This document shows, one piece after another, positions 23,901 through 36,424 of a stretch of DNA of 64,000 nt. Below the pieces are notes generated by a model that was not told the origin of the DNA, searched no databases, and saw nothing but the letters and a program-made list of their open reading frames with translations. Within the stretch, counting starts at the first letter, position 1. Each line of letters starts with the position of its first letter. The stretch lies in NCBI RefSeq assembly GCF_949628215.1, contig NC_134278.1, forward strand, positions 33,684,115 to 33,748,114, in the 5' to 3' direction. This DNA is from Phalacrocorax aristotelis. Taxonomy: Eukaryota > Chordata > Aves > Suliformes > Phalacrocoracidae. Both the position numbers and the translations under genes were made by a program.

Positions 23901-26900
23901 ACTAGAAGGCCCCTAAATTTTAGAGCTTTCTATGAAAGCTAAAATTTGATAAACTCTCTGCGAGGGCAGCTCGTTCATTATGTGAAAGTTGCAGAGGTGG
24001 AAAGGAACTGATCTTCCTGGTAATTTACTTAATGGTGTAAAATACCAGGTGTTAAATTTTGAAGACAGGTCCTTGCATGTCTGGCATTCATAAATAAACC
24101 AAGAAAATCAATAAGTGACTTCGGTAACTGCCACCCTTTTGACTCCTTTGTCAGAGGCCAAGTACTGAATGAACAAGAAAATTAAAAGTGTTTTCCCTGA
24201 AGGAAAAGGAAAAGTAGTTTTTCCTCCAGGCTAAAGCTGATGCCACTGAGAATATGGGAGAGCTTTTTTTGCTGTGTTACCACAGTTTGTCTGAATCTAG
24301 CAGTCTGCAGTTTTTAATATTGTGAAGTTGTGCCCTTCTTATTTGATATCAAGATGTTTGTCCTTCAGAGAGCTGCATCCCAGGGCTATCAGCCTCCTAG
24401 TTTTTATTAGTTCCCAATATATGTTTTGTTACACTTTTGTAAACCTGAAAAGTACTACTACTGTCTGTTCACTAGAAGGCAGTTCAAATTATGCCCTGTA
24501 ATACTGTAGTCCTCCCCAGTTGAGTTCTAAACCAATTTATGAAGGTGCGAGTGTCTTTATCTCATAACATATTTTTCATTACAGCTTTCAACTTTACTTA
24601 CCTTCCAGATGTTTAAATCATCATGGTTACACTGATATATATTACATATACATCCTACCTATTACATACAATATATCTAGTACGTCAGAGTTCAATCTGT
24701 AATATTTTAGGAACACATGCAGTTTTTTCTTTTTCCTCATTCCAGGCATTATAATCATGCTCTTGATAAAATCCTCAACAAATCAAGTTGAGTTAAAGAG
24801 CCGTTCTATGCATATTAAATTGCATTTCTGTTTAAGGTGAGCTTCCTGAAAAACTGTGAGGAAATTGCAGTGTTGTTCAGTGCAAATGTCATGCTCAGCT
24901 CATAAAATCTTGCTAAGAGGATGAACTGTGGTCGGTGTTCAGAGATACAAAGCACTGTCCAGTTGTGGCTGAGGGTATGTCTGCGCTATCCCTGGAGGTG
25001 TGGTGACAGCACAGAAGCCATGCTTGTGTCTCCCAGGAGGGGATTTAATTGTCTAAACGCAGGTGCCTGCTACTATTTGAGGTGTCCAGTGGTAACCCTT
25101 TTTGTCTTCATCTGTCCCCCAGAGGAGGGGGGAGGAAAGGGTGGGAAGCTGGTTGATACTTGAAACCAGGTTTTGCAGCAGTGGGAAGCAGGGAGTGGAG
25201 GGAGCTGGGGAGCAGGCGGAGGTTTCTGTGGCTGACTGGCCTGAAGCTCCCTCGAGCCCATCATGAGTGGGTATTTCCTCAGCTGGAAGCAGTCCCTGGA
25301 CCATCTGGGTTTCATTGCTGGACACAGACAGCAATGGCAAAAGTTTCAGCTCAGTTGACGGGTCTGATTTTGTTTTCAGACCTGTGCAACAGTCTGCCAC
25401 TTTCTCCAGATCCGTCCTGTGGGATTTTTGAGGTCGCCGACTTTCCTTTGGGGATCTCTCATTTCTCAAATAATATTATGGTGGTTGAGGTAAGAGCACG
25501 TTTCCCTCCACATGAGAAGCAGTACCTTTTGTATGTGAATTATCATTAAGCTGCCACTAGTGAAACTGAGATACTTTGTTTGATAAAATCCTTATTTTAT
25601 TTTACTGTGTTAATACTGAGTCTCATGCTAGCTAAGGTGTTTTAAATGTCCTCACAAGGTAACCACCAGATTAATGAGAAAAGACTGCAAAATAGTCAGC
25701 ATTTTGCACTGCGCTGGCAAGGCTATTCGCTAGAAAAGCTATGGTTGCTTAGTTGCCGTGGGAGAGAAAAAAATGAGGAGAGAAGATGAGAGTGCAGGCT
25801 ATGGCCTTGTGAGGGGCAGCAGGAAAGGGGAAAGCATGTTGCACATGTGTGGGAAACTAAGAAGGTACATGTCCCTTAAAGCACAAAAAGTTGGACTTAC
25901 AGGGAATATAGGCGGGTCTGCGGCGATCAGAGGAGAAATATATGACAGGAGAGAGATGTGAGGGGAAGGCTGGAATTAGCTGGGATGGGAGCCTGGAAGT
26001 AGGCTGTGAGTGATGCAGCTGCCTATTCGTCTAGTACAGAACAAGCATAAAATAGCACTTCTGCACACTGAGAACTGGGTAATGAAAAGTGATGGATCCA
26101 TTGGTAGCAGACCTGGGACTTGTGTATTTATGTGTCTGTTTCACTTTGGGTTTGAACTGGAGATGGTTAAGCACACAAATCAGGAGGAGGTGAACATTTA
26201 TTTTCAGTGTGAAAATAAATAAATTAGAGGGCAAGTAGAAAATACAAAGGTTCGGAGATGCTCAGGGTGTGAGCCAGCCTCATGACTGTGAAGAGAGGGG
26301 TCTGAGTCATGAGGTTCAGATCCTTGGGGCTTGGCAGAGCTGCTTTCCCGGATTTGGGCAGGCTCGGATGGTGCAGTGAGAGCATCCGGAAACATGGGTT
26401 AGCTTGACTGAAGAAGGAACTGGACACCTTGGTGCATTTGAATTCAACGTTCCCAGAAAATTAGCATTTTATAGTATTACCTAACTACTCTTTGGCTTCC
26501 CATTGAAAGGTAGATCCATGTAAGAGAGCTGGTCTGGTTTAACAAGAGGGTGGCTAGGTTTCCTCCTTGTTTGTAGCAGAGGACTTGGAAACATCTTAGA
26601 GTACCTAAACCTGATAGTAGTAATCCACATTATTTTTCAAAATAATTTGCCATGTTAACTCAGTCTCAGAATTTTGGGGCCTTTGTGGTTTTGAATATTT
26701 AGAATTTGCTTTAATCTTACTACTTATAAGAGGAGTGCTTTCTCTGGTTAGGAAAAGGCCCCTGCTGTCACAGGAGCTGTATTATAGAGGGTTGTGGAAA
26801 GGCCCCACACCAGGATTTTACCTTCCTAACAGAGTAAGCAGGCAAAAGGGAGATGAGGTATAAAGAGCACAAGTAGATCAGCTGTAAGGCAGCACTAAAC

Positions 26901-28072
26901 GTTCTGTTAGTCTCAAGGTTTATAGGCAGGGTGCCACGTCCCCTGCGTCTGTCCAGCCTTGTCATCTCCAGCCTGACATATTGGAAGTTCTGTATATGTG
27001 CATATTAATCTGTGCAGGCTCGCTGCCTCAGGGAATGGTGCATGTTTGTGTGTTTCTGCTTTTAATTAAAGGTGGCATCTCTGCTTTTTGGGTGGGTGAA
27101 GAATGGAGCTAAAAGGAATCAGCTGAATGGAAAGAAGAGGGAGTACAGGATGTTGAAGTTTGAGGCGAGGGTGCAAGTACAGCTAAAAGACTGGGCAGGT
27201 GAGAAGGAAGAACAACTGGGGCAAAGAGATGACTGTACAGCAGAGACCTTAATCAAAACCGTAGAAAGTGCTCTGAATGTGTAAAGGCCCTGCTTTGCTG
27301 AAGTAGCATCTGCTCTTGGCTGGGAAATCTTCCTGGTACTTTTCTGTAGTTTTTCCCCAGTACCACTCTCTTGTGGATAGGGATAACTCTTCGGTCCCCA
27401 GGCAGTGCGTAGAGGTCTCCCTGGTATCTGTGTGTGTGTGCATATGCATATTCTATATAGTAGTATGGGAGACAGCATTAGAAACCTTTGCTCTAGTATT
27501 TAAGGTGAGCCACATAGGTGCATAATCTCATAGGCTGCACAGTGTCATTTGGGATGAGCAAACACGATGGTAGGCAATCTTACTCTACCCTCTGCGCTCC
27601 TTGGTATCAGGGGTCTGCTTGGCCGCTTCTTGCACTCATCCCGTCACCTGGAACATCCTCTCTGCATTTTCCTCAGTGCCACAATGGAAAGGGAGGGGAG
27701 AGAGGAAACAGCACCTATATCCTGATCCTGTAGAGGTGGCATAGAAGTGTCTGCCTTGGTCCTGCACCGTATGGTCCTGCATCCTCTGAAACAGCTGAAA
27801 AGGGGAAGAGGAGTATTTCCCGCTCTTTATTGCCCTTTTTTCTCAATGTAGAAGGCCCCATTTGGCTACAGCATGAACCCTATTTTCACAATTAAAGATT
27901 GTCACACAGTAATACTGTGGTTAACACAGAACTAAACCTTGACTCTCCTGGGCCGGTTTAGCTCTTTCTTTTCTAGATGTTGGAGAAAGTAACAAGTTTT
28001 TCAAACTGTGATGAGAAACAGATAAGCAGTAGTGTCATCCTGTATCTTGGCAGCCAGAAGGTGGATTTGAAT
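17981..28072. other. Intron 1: unique sequence, no gene recognised
   Basis: About 10 kb of mostly AT-rich sequence. Only short chance frames occur. A splice-bounded segment at 25380-25489 is listed separately. A short TG run lies at about 27428-27440. No transposon end, RNA gene or long open frame could be supported. Confidence 0.55.
25380..25489 (+). other. Exon-like segment with good splice signals, non-RIM
   Basis: A pyrimidine-rich acceptor (TCTGATTTTGTTTTCAG, ending 25379) and a strong donor (GAGGTAAGAG, GT at 25490) bound 110 bases in a locally GC-richer island (about 25160-25500). One frame is open across the segment, but if RIMS1 exon 1 spliced here the reading frame would hit a TGA after about 17 codons. 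It does not match the residues expected after RIM1 residue 55. It may be a cryptic or poison exon, or chance. Confidence 0.15.
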
Positions 28073-28311
28073 TGTAGAATCGTTAGAGTTGGAAAAGACC
28101 TCTAGGATCAAGTCCAACCATCAACCCAACACTACCGTGTCTCCTAAATCGTGTCCTGAAGTGCCACATCTACACATTTTTTGAATACCTCCAGGGATGG
28201 TGACTCCACCACCTCTCTGGGCAGCCTGTTCCAATGCCTGACCACTCCTTCAGTAAAAAAATTTTTCCTAATATCCAATCTAAACCTCCCCTGACACAGC
28301 TTGAGGCCATA
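28073..28311 (-). mobile_element. CR1 LINE, short 3' fragment (minus orientation)
   Basis: About 240 bp. It begins with the inverted CR1 tail (TAGAATCGTTAGAGTTGGAA at 28075) and inverted 3' UTR (GGATCAAGTCCAACCATC near 28106). It continues through the stretch equivalent to the last coding codons and stops near CTTGAGGCCAT. The wording belongs to a different CR1 subfamily from the copies at 37.9 and 58.6 kb. It is heavily 5'-truncated and non-coding. Confidence 0.9.
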
Positions 28312-30184
28312 CAAAGAGGCAAAGAAGGGTATCAGTGCTAGATTTGGGAGAGGTGACTGCAGCAGACAATCTTGTACTAAACTTAAGTTTGTGCTGTTTT
28401 GGATCGCCTTAAGGATAGAAGGATGCGGGCTTTAATATGGAACAGGTGCCTGCTCCAGTGTGCTTGATGAGGGATGCACAATGAAATCTGAAACTGCAAT
28501 ACATGTGTTCATGTCTTCACAGCTACACAAGCAAATCTTATTGTTCACAGACTGCTGCTGACCACAAGTGTGCATACAAAGAGGCAGCAGCTCCCCCCCC
28601 CAAAAAAAAAAAGCGCTCTTGAATGTGTGATAATCATTAGCCAAAAAAAAAAAAAGTGAGGGAGAGGCAGAGACACATAAATACGTAGGTCTGCTGGGGA
28701 AGAAGTTTGAGTGTGCTAGGATATCCTGGGGGTTGTACTAAGGAAAGACACAGGTATTTCAAATCAGATATATGTTGTAGCTTGGGACTGATAGTTTTGT
28801 ATTTCTTCCCCAAAATTACAGAATAAGCACTCTTGATAGAAACAAAATTTCACCATCATCTACTTGGTTTATCAGTGATATCTTGCTTCTGTACCAGCAT
28901 GTGTCTGCTAATTTTGAAATTTGGAATTTCAAGAAGTCAGGATATGGGAGTGGTGCTGTGATATATACTCACATATCTTAGTGGTCATCCATTGCAAAAG
29001 CAGGGTGATTAATGATACTATTCTTCTGAAAATATAATTTTTCCCTTTCTTTTAAATGAATGTGACATACCTGAAAGCTACCAGCCCGTGATATTGAGTT
29101 GTCTAATCACAACTGATAGGCAATACCCAGAGCACATGCTGGGATCCAGCAGTTCTGGAGGGATCACTTTAAGACAACTTAATGATTCAGTTCCCAAGTC
29201 CTCAGTGCTTTTGGGTGAACTCTGAGGGTAGGGACTTGCCAGAAGTGCTAACTGTGATGGAAATTTGCTAATTCAGCTGCTTGTTTGCTAGAAATTACAG
29301 TGTATCTGACTTTCTTCAAAGGTGCACTGTGTTACCTTGATGCTGAGTGTAACTGTAGCTGGAAGACCTCTGGTAGCCTGTAACAAGTGTCAGAAGCAAT
29401 TATCAGTCATTGTCATCCAGAAAATTTGTCACTGTTCTTCTAGTGCTGCTCTGAGGTTTGTACTTCTGGATTTCACTTTAGGAAATAATCAGTCTGGATG
29501 TTAAGTTATTGGACAGAGACTTGAGATACGATTAACCTGTGTGTGCTGCCACTCTGGAGAAGTTGGAGCCTGCTTGTACCTCAGGTCTGCATTTGTTAAA
29601 TTGAGATAATGCTTTTCTCTTCCCTTCAGTTGTCCCATCTTCTTTCTTCAGGTAGTTTCTTGTCTTGGTGACACTCCTTTCCTGTGTGTTGGGATGGTCT
29701 CTAGGCTTTCCTCCCGAGAATCTCTGTGGTCTCAGCAGAGGTCTCAGGGCACAGTGCAGTAAGACAAAGCAATAATAGTAAATCCAAATAACCAGCTTTA
29801 GGCTGCCTGTTTGGGACAGGATCTGGCTTTGTTGATGTCTGCAGCTGGGTCTGACTTCACTCTCTGGACCAAAATTGGAACTGTGTTTGGGGTTCTTCTG
29901 TAAGGACTGCTGCCTCCTGGGTATTGAAGCCTCATCCTTTGTTCAAGGTGATAATTTCCTAAGAATCAGATATGAATACAAATCATTTTGGCAAAGAAAG
30001 ATATAAATCCATTGTATAGATACACAGTACAAGGAATCCCTCTTTTACAATGGTAGTTCAACAGCAAGTTCAGCACTTTGTGCTCATGAGAAAGGTTCAT
30101 GTTTGCTGCTTTTAACCTTGGACATTTCATGTGGTTAACTCAGTTAGGCAACGCATCTTCTACATAGGCACAACTTTGTCATTT

Positions 30185-30660
30185 ACCAAAACATACTGCC
30201 GAGAATAGCCTTGAATCGCTCCGCTTGCTTTTTCTGTCCAAAGTTGGCTTTGCAGCTCGGTGACGTATCCAAATGCTGTTTTAATGAAGAGGCACAGATC
30301 CTGTGTTGTGGATTTGATGTGTGTTCTCCCTGCACGTTGTGAAGTTATTTGTGACCACATACAGATTTGAAACACTTAATGACCAGAATTGCTTCGTGTG
30401 TTGAGATTTCATGCTTTGGTGTTTGATGACAGGAAACATTGTTCACTGCATGAACAGGGAGCATATTTAACAAAGCTCTATTTGCATAAAAATGGACTCC
30501 AGGAGAAGATGGGAGTGAATAAGATGTTCAAACATCACCCGGTCTTATTTCATTACAAAAGATGGAGGCAAACAATGGCTAATATCAGAGCTGTAAACCA
30601 TGCATTACTCTTTGGCCACCTTTGCATTGTTTAAACAAGGCAGGCTCAGCCTATTATTGC
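30185..30660. promoter_or_regulatory. Possible conserved non-coding element or enhancer
   Basis: This block has no repeat wording and carries several transcription-factor-like words close together: GTGACGTA (CRE-like, 30260-30267), an ATTTGCATAAAAATGG POU-octamer-like site near 30480, ACAATGG (SOX-like, 30573-30579) and CATTGTTTAAACAA (SOX/forkhead-like, about 30625-30638). The base mix differs from the AT-rich surroundings. Conservation itself cannot be seen in one genome, so this is inference. Confidence 0.25.
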
Positions 30661-32076
30661 TCTAAAAGTAAGGTTTTGTTTCTTAAGTAATTATGCAAGC
30701 TTACTACTGTATGGCACAAAATTTTCTTTTCCTCTAACTCATATTTATAATGTCAGTCAAGTCCCAATTGTTAAGAAAAAGTGGAAATACCTGCTGATTT
30801 TTTGAATGGAAATCCCTCTTGTGCTGGTTGAATGATCATGAACTTGCCTTTGGGGGATCTGCCTTCAGAAAAACCACGTTGGAAAAGCTGTTCTCCATGC
30901 CGGTCAAGGTGGCCGTTCTCTAATAAATGGCTGTACTGCTAACCTCAGTGGAAAAAAGATCAAAAACCCCTGCAGCTAGGAAAACGTATTGAGGACCTTA
31001 AAGTACATATGCAAATAATATTGGAATAGAGTTTACCAACACACAGCAGCCCACGCTAGCAATACATAGTATAGTTCTTCTGATATACGAGTCCTTTATT
31101 CCAGTCTCCCTTCCAAAATCCTCTCTCTAAGCACATGTTTTTATATTTTTTGGGATACCATTAAATTTTTAAAACATTTTAAAAATGTTGAAGGGAGTTA
31201 TTACAAACCCTTTTCATCAGACTTTTTTATAAACAAATGTAATCAATATACAGAAAAGAGTTGATTTTAATATCTTTTTTTTTTTAGCCAGAATAGGATC
31301 TGCAGATAACACTAAGAATAAACGCAGCTCCAACTTTAACAAAAGAGATTTTAAAAATCCTATTTACATCTTCTGTTAATTTTCTCTATTGTTTTTAGTT
31401 CATTAAAAGCTTGAAACCAAGGGCACACTTCTTCATGAGGCATTCAATATGAAAATCTTTTTTGTCTGCTTATAAAGGAAAACTAAAATAGTTCTTCAAA
31501 GGGATCTTCTGATTTTTTAATATTCTTTTTCTGTGGGCCTTGCTACTTAATATAAAGCTGTATTTAAATCATATTCTTGCTAAAGTAGAATTCAAATTGT
31601 ATTAGAATGAAGTTTCACTACTTTCTAGACCTTATTTGGCCCTTAATTAGACACCATAAACCTTGGTTTAGTGTATAATAATGTGCAAACTCCAAAATAT
31701 AATTTTCTTTCCAAGTATAGCAGTGCCACTCCTCTGTGCCCTGAAGTGCAGGATACTACTGGAAAATTAGTGTCTGCTTTAAGAGGGCACAGGTCCTAAT
31801 GAGTAATATGCTTTCAGTAGTTTAACGAGTGGCTCCTGCAAAAATTCTTTCCTCTTAGCCAGTGATAATCTTAATATACCACGTGCATGTTCTGCACATG
31901 CCAAGGGATTTTCTTCATTTATTTTCCTGTTTAACCTGGGGGGGAAGGGCATGCTGCTAATTAGCAAATTTACATTAAGTTGCACTCTGCTGAGAAAGTG
32001 TGTGTGTATATATATATTTATATTGATGGTATTTTGACAATAATGGCAGCTTGTGGCTAACGGTCTCATTTTATAG

Positions 32077-32289
32077 GTTAAAAAACTTGAATTCCTCAGA
32101 GCTCCCGAAATGAGCCCCAGAACTGTGTTAGCTTTTAGAAGGGGTTATTTGGCAATTCCCAGAGAAATTAATGCCCAGAAGAAAAGAAAAAGACATGAAA
32201 GAGTAATAGAAGTGTTTCTTAGGCGAAATATTTCAGCTGTGAGAAAGGCACCAGTTCGTGACTCTGGCAATGGACTTTTACAGGACCTG
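32077..32289 (+). other. Exon-like open segment (71 codons), function unknown
   Basis: Acceptor-like CTCATTTTATAG ends at 32076 and a good donor CTGGTGAGT starts at 32290. The 213 bases between are open in a phase-0/phase-0 frame. It would encode a very basic peptide with REINAQKKRKRHERVIEVFL in the middle. I do not recognise it. RIMS1 exon 1 ends in phase 2, so splicing to this segment would change frame and reach a stop after about a dozen codons. It could belong to an unknown transcript, act as a poison exon, or be chance. Confidence 0.15.
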
Positions 32290-35200
32290 GTGAGTTCTGA
32301 TGGCCTTTAGTCCTTCATTATTGCCTCCAGTTGATTTATGCCGCTCACACTTTCCTTTTCCCTCTTGTTTTATTCTGCAGTGAAAATGAAGCATTGGGTA
32401 TATGTGATGTGTTGATGGCTTAGTAAGTGCAGAGATTTCAGTAGAACTATAATATCTGAAACATTAGATAATACTAGAAATTTATTTCATTTTATTTATT
32501 TATTTTAAAGCACAGTGTGGTGGTAGAGCAGAACCTTATGATTGTAATTATTGATCTCCTAGTCTTGAATGGTATATGGTATATGGTGTTGTAGGTTTGT
32601 GTAAATGTGTTTCGAGGTGCAAGTTTGTCTTTTTAAATACATTTTGTAGCAGCTAACACGTGGGGTTTCCTGCAGTGAGTAAGATAGCATAGGTGGGTGT
32701 TTTGCTGTATTGGAAATTTGTACTCGGAGCAGGAAAATTGGATTTTGTAATCTCCTAGTCACTTGTTCCATTACTGTTTGCATACATTTTTACAAGCGTA
32801 AGAGGCAGAGATAAGACTGGTTGATGTGGTAGTGAGGGGATGAAGAATATTATGGAAATGGGAACAGTTTGGGCTTTTTAAAAAGAAAAATCTGGACAGG
32901 AGCTATTCTTACATGGGGCTATTTTATGTTTAAGATTTATATAAAAATACGGCATTTTAAGAAGTGCTAGGTGGCCTCTTGTGAGGGTCCTTCACAATTT
33001 GCTCTGTTTTTGTGTGCTATTTGTTCAGAAGTTCCCCCTGCTTTCTAATTCAGCACCAAATTTTCCTTTAGGCAGGCATACAAAATATGCATAGGAGTGT
33101 TCAGTTTCTTTAAGTCCAGAAGGCGCAGCAAGGAGGGCACTTGCTGCTGCTGGTTTGAAGTGAATGTGTTTGAGGTGGAAGCTTGCTTCAGTAGTATATC
33201 TTGGTAACCCACGGCTGAGGGAACAGGGGGTTGGGGAAAACTTTATGTATTGTTTAAATGTCTTATAAAGCTTTTTTTCTAAGTGTATGTGTGCGCATAT
33301 ATAATATATATGAATTATATATGATTTTATAGCTAGCAGCATTGTATTCTTAGTGGTTTCTGGCACAGATATAAACCGTGCTGCGCTCTTGCTTCCCGTC
33401 TGTCCTCTAACGTCATCTTCTGTTCTGTGTCCGCTCTGCGCTCTCGTTCTTCTTCCCCATTCTCTTCTCTTCACTTAAAACTTCGTGTCCTCTCTTCTCC
33501 AAGACCTCAGTACACGTCAGGTCCTGACAGCTTGTGTTCTTATAGTCCCAGCTCCTCTGAGGAAAAGTCCATTAGAGACCGAGAAAGCTTGTTCGTGAGA
33601 CTCCCATCCTTACTCTGTTCACACCCCACCTTTGGCTGAGGCAAGTAGCTGCTCATGTACCACCATACACATTTTAATAGCATGCCTTTTCCTGCTTTAA
33701 CTGTGTGCAAATGAAACAGCTGTGTCTTTGTATTCCCCAAGACAGCCCCTTTCCAAAGATGCTAAAAAGTATTTTGTTTCTAGCGAAACAAATGTGGAAT
33801 TCGTTATCTTTAATGAAGATAAAAACCAAAAAGCTTAGAAATAGTTTTGAAAAGTCATGTCAGGGTAACATGACAGATTTGTTTAGATCAGATCCTTATG
33901 TTTGGCCAAGCTGTGCTCAGAACAGGACCCAAAATGGCTTTTTTTTTTCCTGGGGAACATATGTTGGAGTAACCTATAGCTGGTAACAGACCCATGAACT
34001 TTTTCAGTGGTGGGGAATTGACAGTTAAGGCTCGGTGGCTGCAGTGCCTCTCAACCAATTTATATTCTTTGTTATAAAGGGGAGGTTGGATATAGTTGGA
34101 TATTCCCATTCTCTAGGGCAGTCTGAGCTTTTTAAAATCTACTCTTTTAACTTTGAAGTTGGACTGTTTTTTTCAATCCTGAATTTTACACAAAATGAAC
34201 ACAGTATGCCTGTAAATAATGTATATTTTAATAATTTAGTGGAATTAGTCCCAACAATGTCTGTTTGACAGAGGAAAATTGAGAGGGGAAGAAGAGCCCT
34301 GATACACAGTTCTAGAAATAATCTTGTGTATTTAGGTAGACTTTACATGCAATGGTCAATTAGACATGACTTGGGAAGGAAAGATCCTTGAAGTCTCTAA
34401 GGTACACTATCCCAGACTGGGTCATCGGAAGTGACTGCATTCACTTCCCAGACCTGCCTCCTAGGGAATGTGGTTAGGATAAAGAGAGCTGTGTCTTTCA
34501 AAACACCGATTGGACTCAAGACACTTAATGACATGTTGCTATGAACCCCTGTGTTATTGCTGTAGCAACCAGGATACATGTTGGAGTTCTACGGAGAGCT
34601 AAACACCTAGGCAAACACCTTCATAGTTATATTCAAGTTAGTTAGAAGTTACAGAGAAAACAAAAGCTGTTTTGAACTGTGTAGTTTTAAATCTTCTCAA
34701 CTAAATTCTTTCTTTTTTACTTTTTTTTTTTAATTTAAACTGAAGACAGTCTTATGTAAAGGCAGAAGGGAACCTAGGGTGAAACCAGTCAGCATAGGGT
34801 GTACTGCTTCTCCATAGCTAGTAAGTCAATATAACAGCAGGGGTAGGGAATGCAGGCTTATTTACAATAAGCTGCAAGAATTAGGGAGTAACCACTGCAA
34901 AGGTATTGCATGAGGAAGGAATTTGAGGATGCAGATTTTGAGGAGGGAATTCTCTGTGGTGGTGTGTTGCTGAGTGCCTTGCTTACAAGATGGAAGCAGT
35001 GACGTCCCCATGTTCCCTGGGTACAGGTGAGTCATTGGAATCATTTAGGCAAGTAAGTTTTCTGTAGGATTGCTTGTTTACGATTTGGTATATCAGGACC
35101 TAGCTCTTTCCCTAGGAAGGAAGTTGTTCTCTTCACAAGTGAAGATGATGTAAATAATAATGATTTAAGCCATCTCTGTAATACCTGTATGCCCTGGTGT

Positions 35201-35839
35201 ACATATAATAACATATCGCCCTGTGAGTAGCTGCTAAGAAGTGGTTTTCTTATGCACTGTGTATTCAAACAAGCAAGAGAAGAGTTTTAAAGTTTTTCAC
35301 TGAAACTTTCCAAAGAAATCCACTCAAACATTGTGAGTGGTCATCTGCATTAGTGTAACTTTGAGAATTAAAAAATGACTTCAAATACCTACAAGTAAAT
35401 GTCAGTTATTTTTAAATCAAGATGATTATAATAGAGTTTTATCTTAAGTTAAAATATCACTGTACTGCAGCTAACTTGTCAATGGTATAGGAATGGATTG
35501 CAGACAGAGCTGAAGGGTTAAGCTTATCCTTCTGATGTGCATAGCAACATATATGGAGATCCTCAAGTCTTCCACTTTAATGAAAATTGATGGAGCCTGA
35601 AATTACTCAAGATCTCATGGAACATGGTGTTGTGGAAGGAAGGAAACACAACACATTAATAAGAGGTGATATTTGTTTAGGCTTGTTTTAAAAGACTTTC
35701 TCTTGGATTTAATTTATTAACTGATTCCTTTCTCTGAAAATTCTAATCTTGAATAAATGGTGGAAGTTTACCTTGTAATATCGCATGAGAAATATGAAGA
35801 GTGTGGTGTGTTTAGTATGATACTCCCCATAGAGAGACT

Positions 35840-35910
35840 CATGGTGAAATCCTTGCCCTGCTGACATCAATAGGCACTATCCCTGTTGACTTCAGTGCAA
35901 ATGCAGTGTT
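35840..35910. repeat. Relic of an old palindromic interspersed repeat
   Basis: The stretch GAAATCCTTGCCCTGCTGAC through GTTGACTTCAGTGC forms an imperfect inverted repeat (arms near 35860-35874 and 35883-35897). Its wording resembles the 'gaaatcctggccc ... attgacttcagtgg' repeat that I recall being scattered through bird, crocodile and turtle genomes. The family name is uncertain and the copy is decayed. Confidence 0.35.
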
Positions 35911-36401
35911 TCTGAAAGATTTGAAATGTTGAATGTATTGAATACCTCTGCTGCTACTGGCATGGTAATATGGAACCTAACCATTTGCTTTAGCTTTGAT
36001 GCAGCTATCGTCATGCTAAATTGCAGGTGAGAGCTATAAAGCATAGAGCTGTGCTTTACAAACACATAGGTATGGCTATCCTTTTCTTGTCTTCATTTTT
36101 TCAAGAACTTAGTGCCAGTGATCATCCAGCACGCCAGATCTGTGTGAAATCAGGAAATTTCTGTTGGCAACTGAAAGCAAGCTGAATGCTTCTTAATGTT
36201 TGCCCTGCTGCGTTATGAAGTCCATGTAGACTAAAAGGAGTAAGACATCCTCTCTGGTCAGTACTGCTGTGCATGTGCTGATTACTATTTTTTGAGATGT
36301 AGCCCCAAAGTGGAAAAAAAATATTGGGTTATACAGTGACCAAAAATGGTATGTTTCAAAATTGTGCTTAGTAAGAAAGTTCTCCCTTATTTTCCCCTCT
36401 G

Positions 36402-36424
36402 GAAAAACAAAACAAAACAAAAAA
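36402..36424. repeat. AAAAC simple repeat
   Basis: About four imperfect AAAAC units in intron 1. No transposon tail linked to it was recognised. Confidence 0.7.

Noticed and set aside
25053..25469. 138-codon minus-strand open frame
   Set aside because: Opposite strand of a GC-richer patch with overlapping frames in several phases; no homology recognised.
28593..28655. Adjacent poly-C/poly-A and poly-A tracts as a retrocopy tail
   Set aside because: No reverse-transcribed gene body is recognisable before either tract and no target duplication was seen; the nearby CR1 fragment ends at 28311 and does not use poly-A tails.
33025..33474. 149-codon minus-strand open frame
   Set aside because: It crosses an AT repeat tract and a pyrimidine-rich tract, and the peptide is patchwork in composition with no domain.
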